DNA of 6,076 nt from Candidatus Peregrinibacteria bacterium (lineage in GTDB: Bacteria; Patescibacteriota; Gracilibacteria; Peribacterales; Peribacteraceae). A program made the position numbers and the translations under genes. Within the stretch, counting starts at the first letter, position 1; each line of letters starts with the position of its first letter. The notes under the pieces are model-generated. The model made no database searches. It worked only from the letters and a program-made list of their open reading frames with translations, and was not told where the DNA came from. This document shows positions 5,188 to 6,076 of the stretch, one piece after another. The stretch lies in contig DAOWDW010000112.1 in assembly GCA_030638845.1 (NCBI GenBank), positions 1-6,076 on the forward strand. The letters are read 5' to 3'.

Positions 5188-6076
5188 ATGCTAATACGCC
5201 GAAGCATTATAGTAATCCTCTCACTCATTGGAGCCACTCTCTTATTTGCATGTATTATTTTCATAACTGGTACTATTACCCTATTCTCTCGAAGTCCTGC
5301 AGACTTTTTACCTCAAGAGGAAACAATTGCACTACTAAATAATGTTACACAGAAAGAAATAAATGAAATAATGAAATTTATTCCAAGTCTGCCGAAAGAC
5401 TATTCAATAGAAGAAGAAAAAATAGTAGCCATTTTAAGAAATAAACTAAATAAAGTTGAAACTATAGAATTTGCATGGAAAGGATTTAAAGCACCTAAGG
5501 GAAAATATTGGCCATACGTAGTTACTTCTACTTCGATAAATTTAGAAGAAATACTTACAACAAGAATAAATTCACTAGCAAAACTACCTGCATATAGAGA
5601 ATTTGCTCGCAAGAAAAATATTAAACAACCATGGGTATATGCACAAAAAAATTCTATTTCCCAAAGTGGCACACTTACTCAAAATTTCTTAAAAAACATA
5701 ATATTTCAAGACGCAGAATATATAGCAATATTTAAAAATGATTTAAGTCAGTGGGCAATAGAAACATTTGGAAATAGCCAAACATCCCATAAAAACATAC
5801 AAAAAGCTTACAAAGCTAAAAAAGAAAATATTATATCTTTATCTATATTCAATCCTTCTGAATTATTTCAGAAGGCAAAAGCAGAACTTATTACAGACAA
5901 AGAAACTTTTCTATCTTCTGTAATCCGTACAAAAATAAATAAAATATTTGGACCAATCATAAGCTTTAATTTTGATATTCTTCCTCTATTTGAAAAAAAT
6001 ACTATTTTGAATATAGAGACTACAGCTTCTGGAAAAACTATATTTGTTGTTTCTGGAGAAATGGATAATATTGAAA
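5188..6076 (+). CDS. Membrane-anchored protein of unknown function (3' partial)
   Basis: The frame opens at ATG 5188 and stays open to the window end: 296 complete codons with no stop. The N-terminus is 'MLIRR' followed by a long hydrophobic helix (about 7-33), so one signal anchor with the remainder probably outside the cytoplasm. Residues 37-296 are a Lys- and Ile-rich mixed alpha/beta region, with 'SPADFLPQEETIALLNNV' (36-53), 'KGFKAPKGKYWPYVVTS' (98-114), 'DAEYIAIFKNDLSQWAIETF' (175-194) and a final strand pair 'TILNIETTASGKTIFVVSG' (272-290). The start 'FLP..ETIALL' and repeated short strand units loosely recall DUF3352-type exported proteins, but that is only an impression. It has no Shine-Dalgarno and an apparently leaderless promoter. 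It is certainly coding in view of frame length, codon use and the signal anchor; its function is unassigned. Confidence 0.85.
   Translation, partial: MLIRRSIIVILSLIGATLLFACIIFITGTITLFSRSPADFLPQEETIALLNNVTQKEINEIMKFIPSLPKDYSIEEEKIVAILRNKLNKVETIEFAWKGFKAPKGKYWPYVVTSTSINLEEILTTRINSLAKLPAYREFARKKNIKQPWVYAQKNSISQSGTLTQNFLKNIIFQDAEYIAIFKNDLSQWAIETFGNSQTSHKNIQKAYKAKKENIISLSIFNPSELFQKAKAELITDKETFLSSVIRTKINKIFGPIISFNFDILPLFEKNTILNIETTASGKTIFVVSGEMDNIE

Overview
The window is AT-rich (about 34% GC in four lines of gene sequence that I counted by hand). It looks like a bacterial chromosome fragment from the Candidate Phyla Radiation (Patescibacteria). That assignment is inferred. It rests on the small compact genes, the 206-residue protein, which resembles uncharacterised CPR families I remember, the heptameric TTGGTTA/CTGGTTA intergenic repeats, and plus-strand starts without Shine-Dalgarno sequences. 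No rRNA, tRNA or marker gene is present to confirm it. Stops are TAA or TAG, and no in-frame TGA forces an alternative code.

Left block (3-3078, plus strand): three closely packed genes. The first is the C-terminal part of a membrane-anchored surface protein with Ig-like and fibronectin type III domains, cut by the window's left edge. Two bases later comes a PfkB/ribokinase-family sugar or nucleoside kinase. After 23 bases comes a 206-residue protein of unknown function. They are probably co-transcribed, but they do not share an obvious pathway.

Middle block (3075-4651): a degenerate 7-bp repeat array begins on the stop codon of the 206-residue gene and fills the gap to a TPR protein with an N-terminal membrane anchor. 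The TPR gene has an extended -10 only 8 bases before its ATG, which suggests a leaderless mRNA. Its last codons and stop lie inside a terminator hairpin that can work in both directions.

Right block (4652-6076): a separate minus-strand transcription unit lies between the shared terminator and a strong minus-strand promoter at 4982-5010 (TTGAGT, 17 bp, TACAAT with TGn). It is about 49% GC, far above its neighbours, contains several hairpins, and can encode a 63-residue protein with a hydrophobic N-terminus and a basic, proline-rich tail. It could instead be, or also contain, a structured RNA. I recognise no family. This is the best candidate here for something undescribed. A second heptamer array related to the first follows, then a second leaderless-type promoter and a membrane-anchored protein of unknown function that runs off the right edge.

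The genes suggest envelope functions (surface adhesin-like protein, TPR scaffold, two other membrane or exported proteins) beside one metabolic kinase. No mobile element, CRISPR array or defence system was found.
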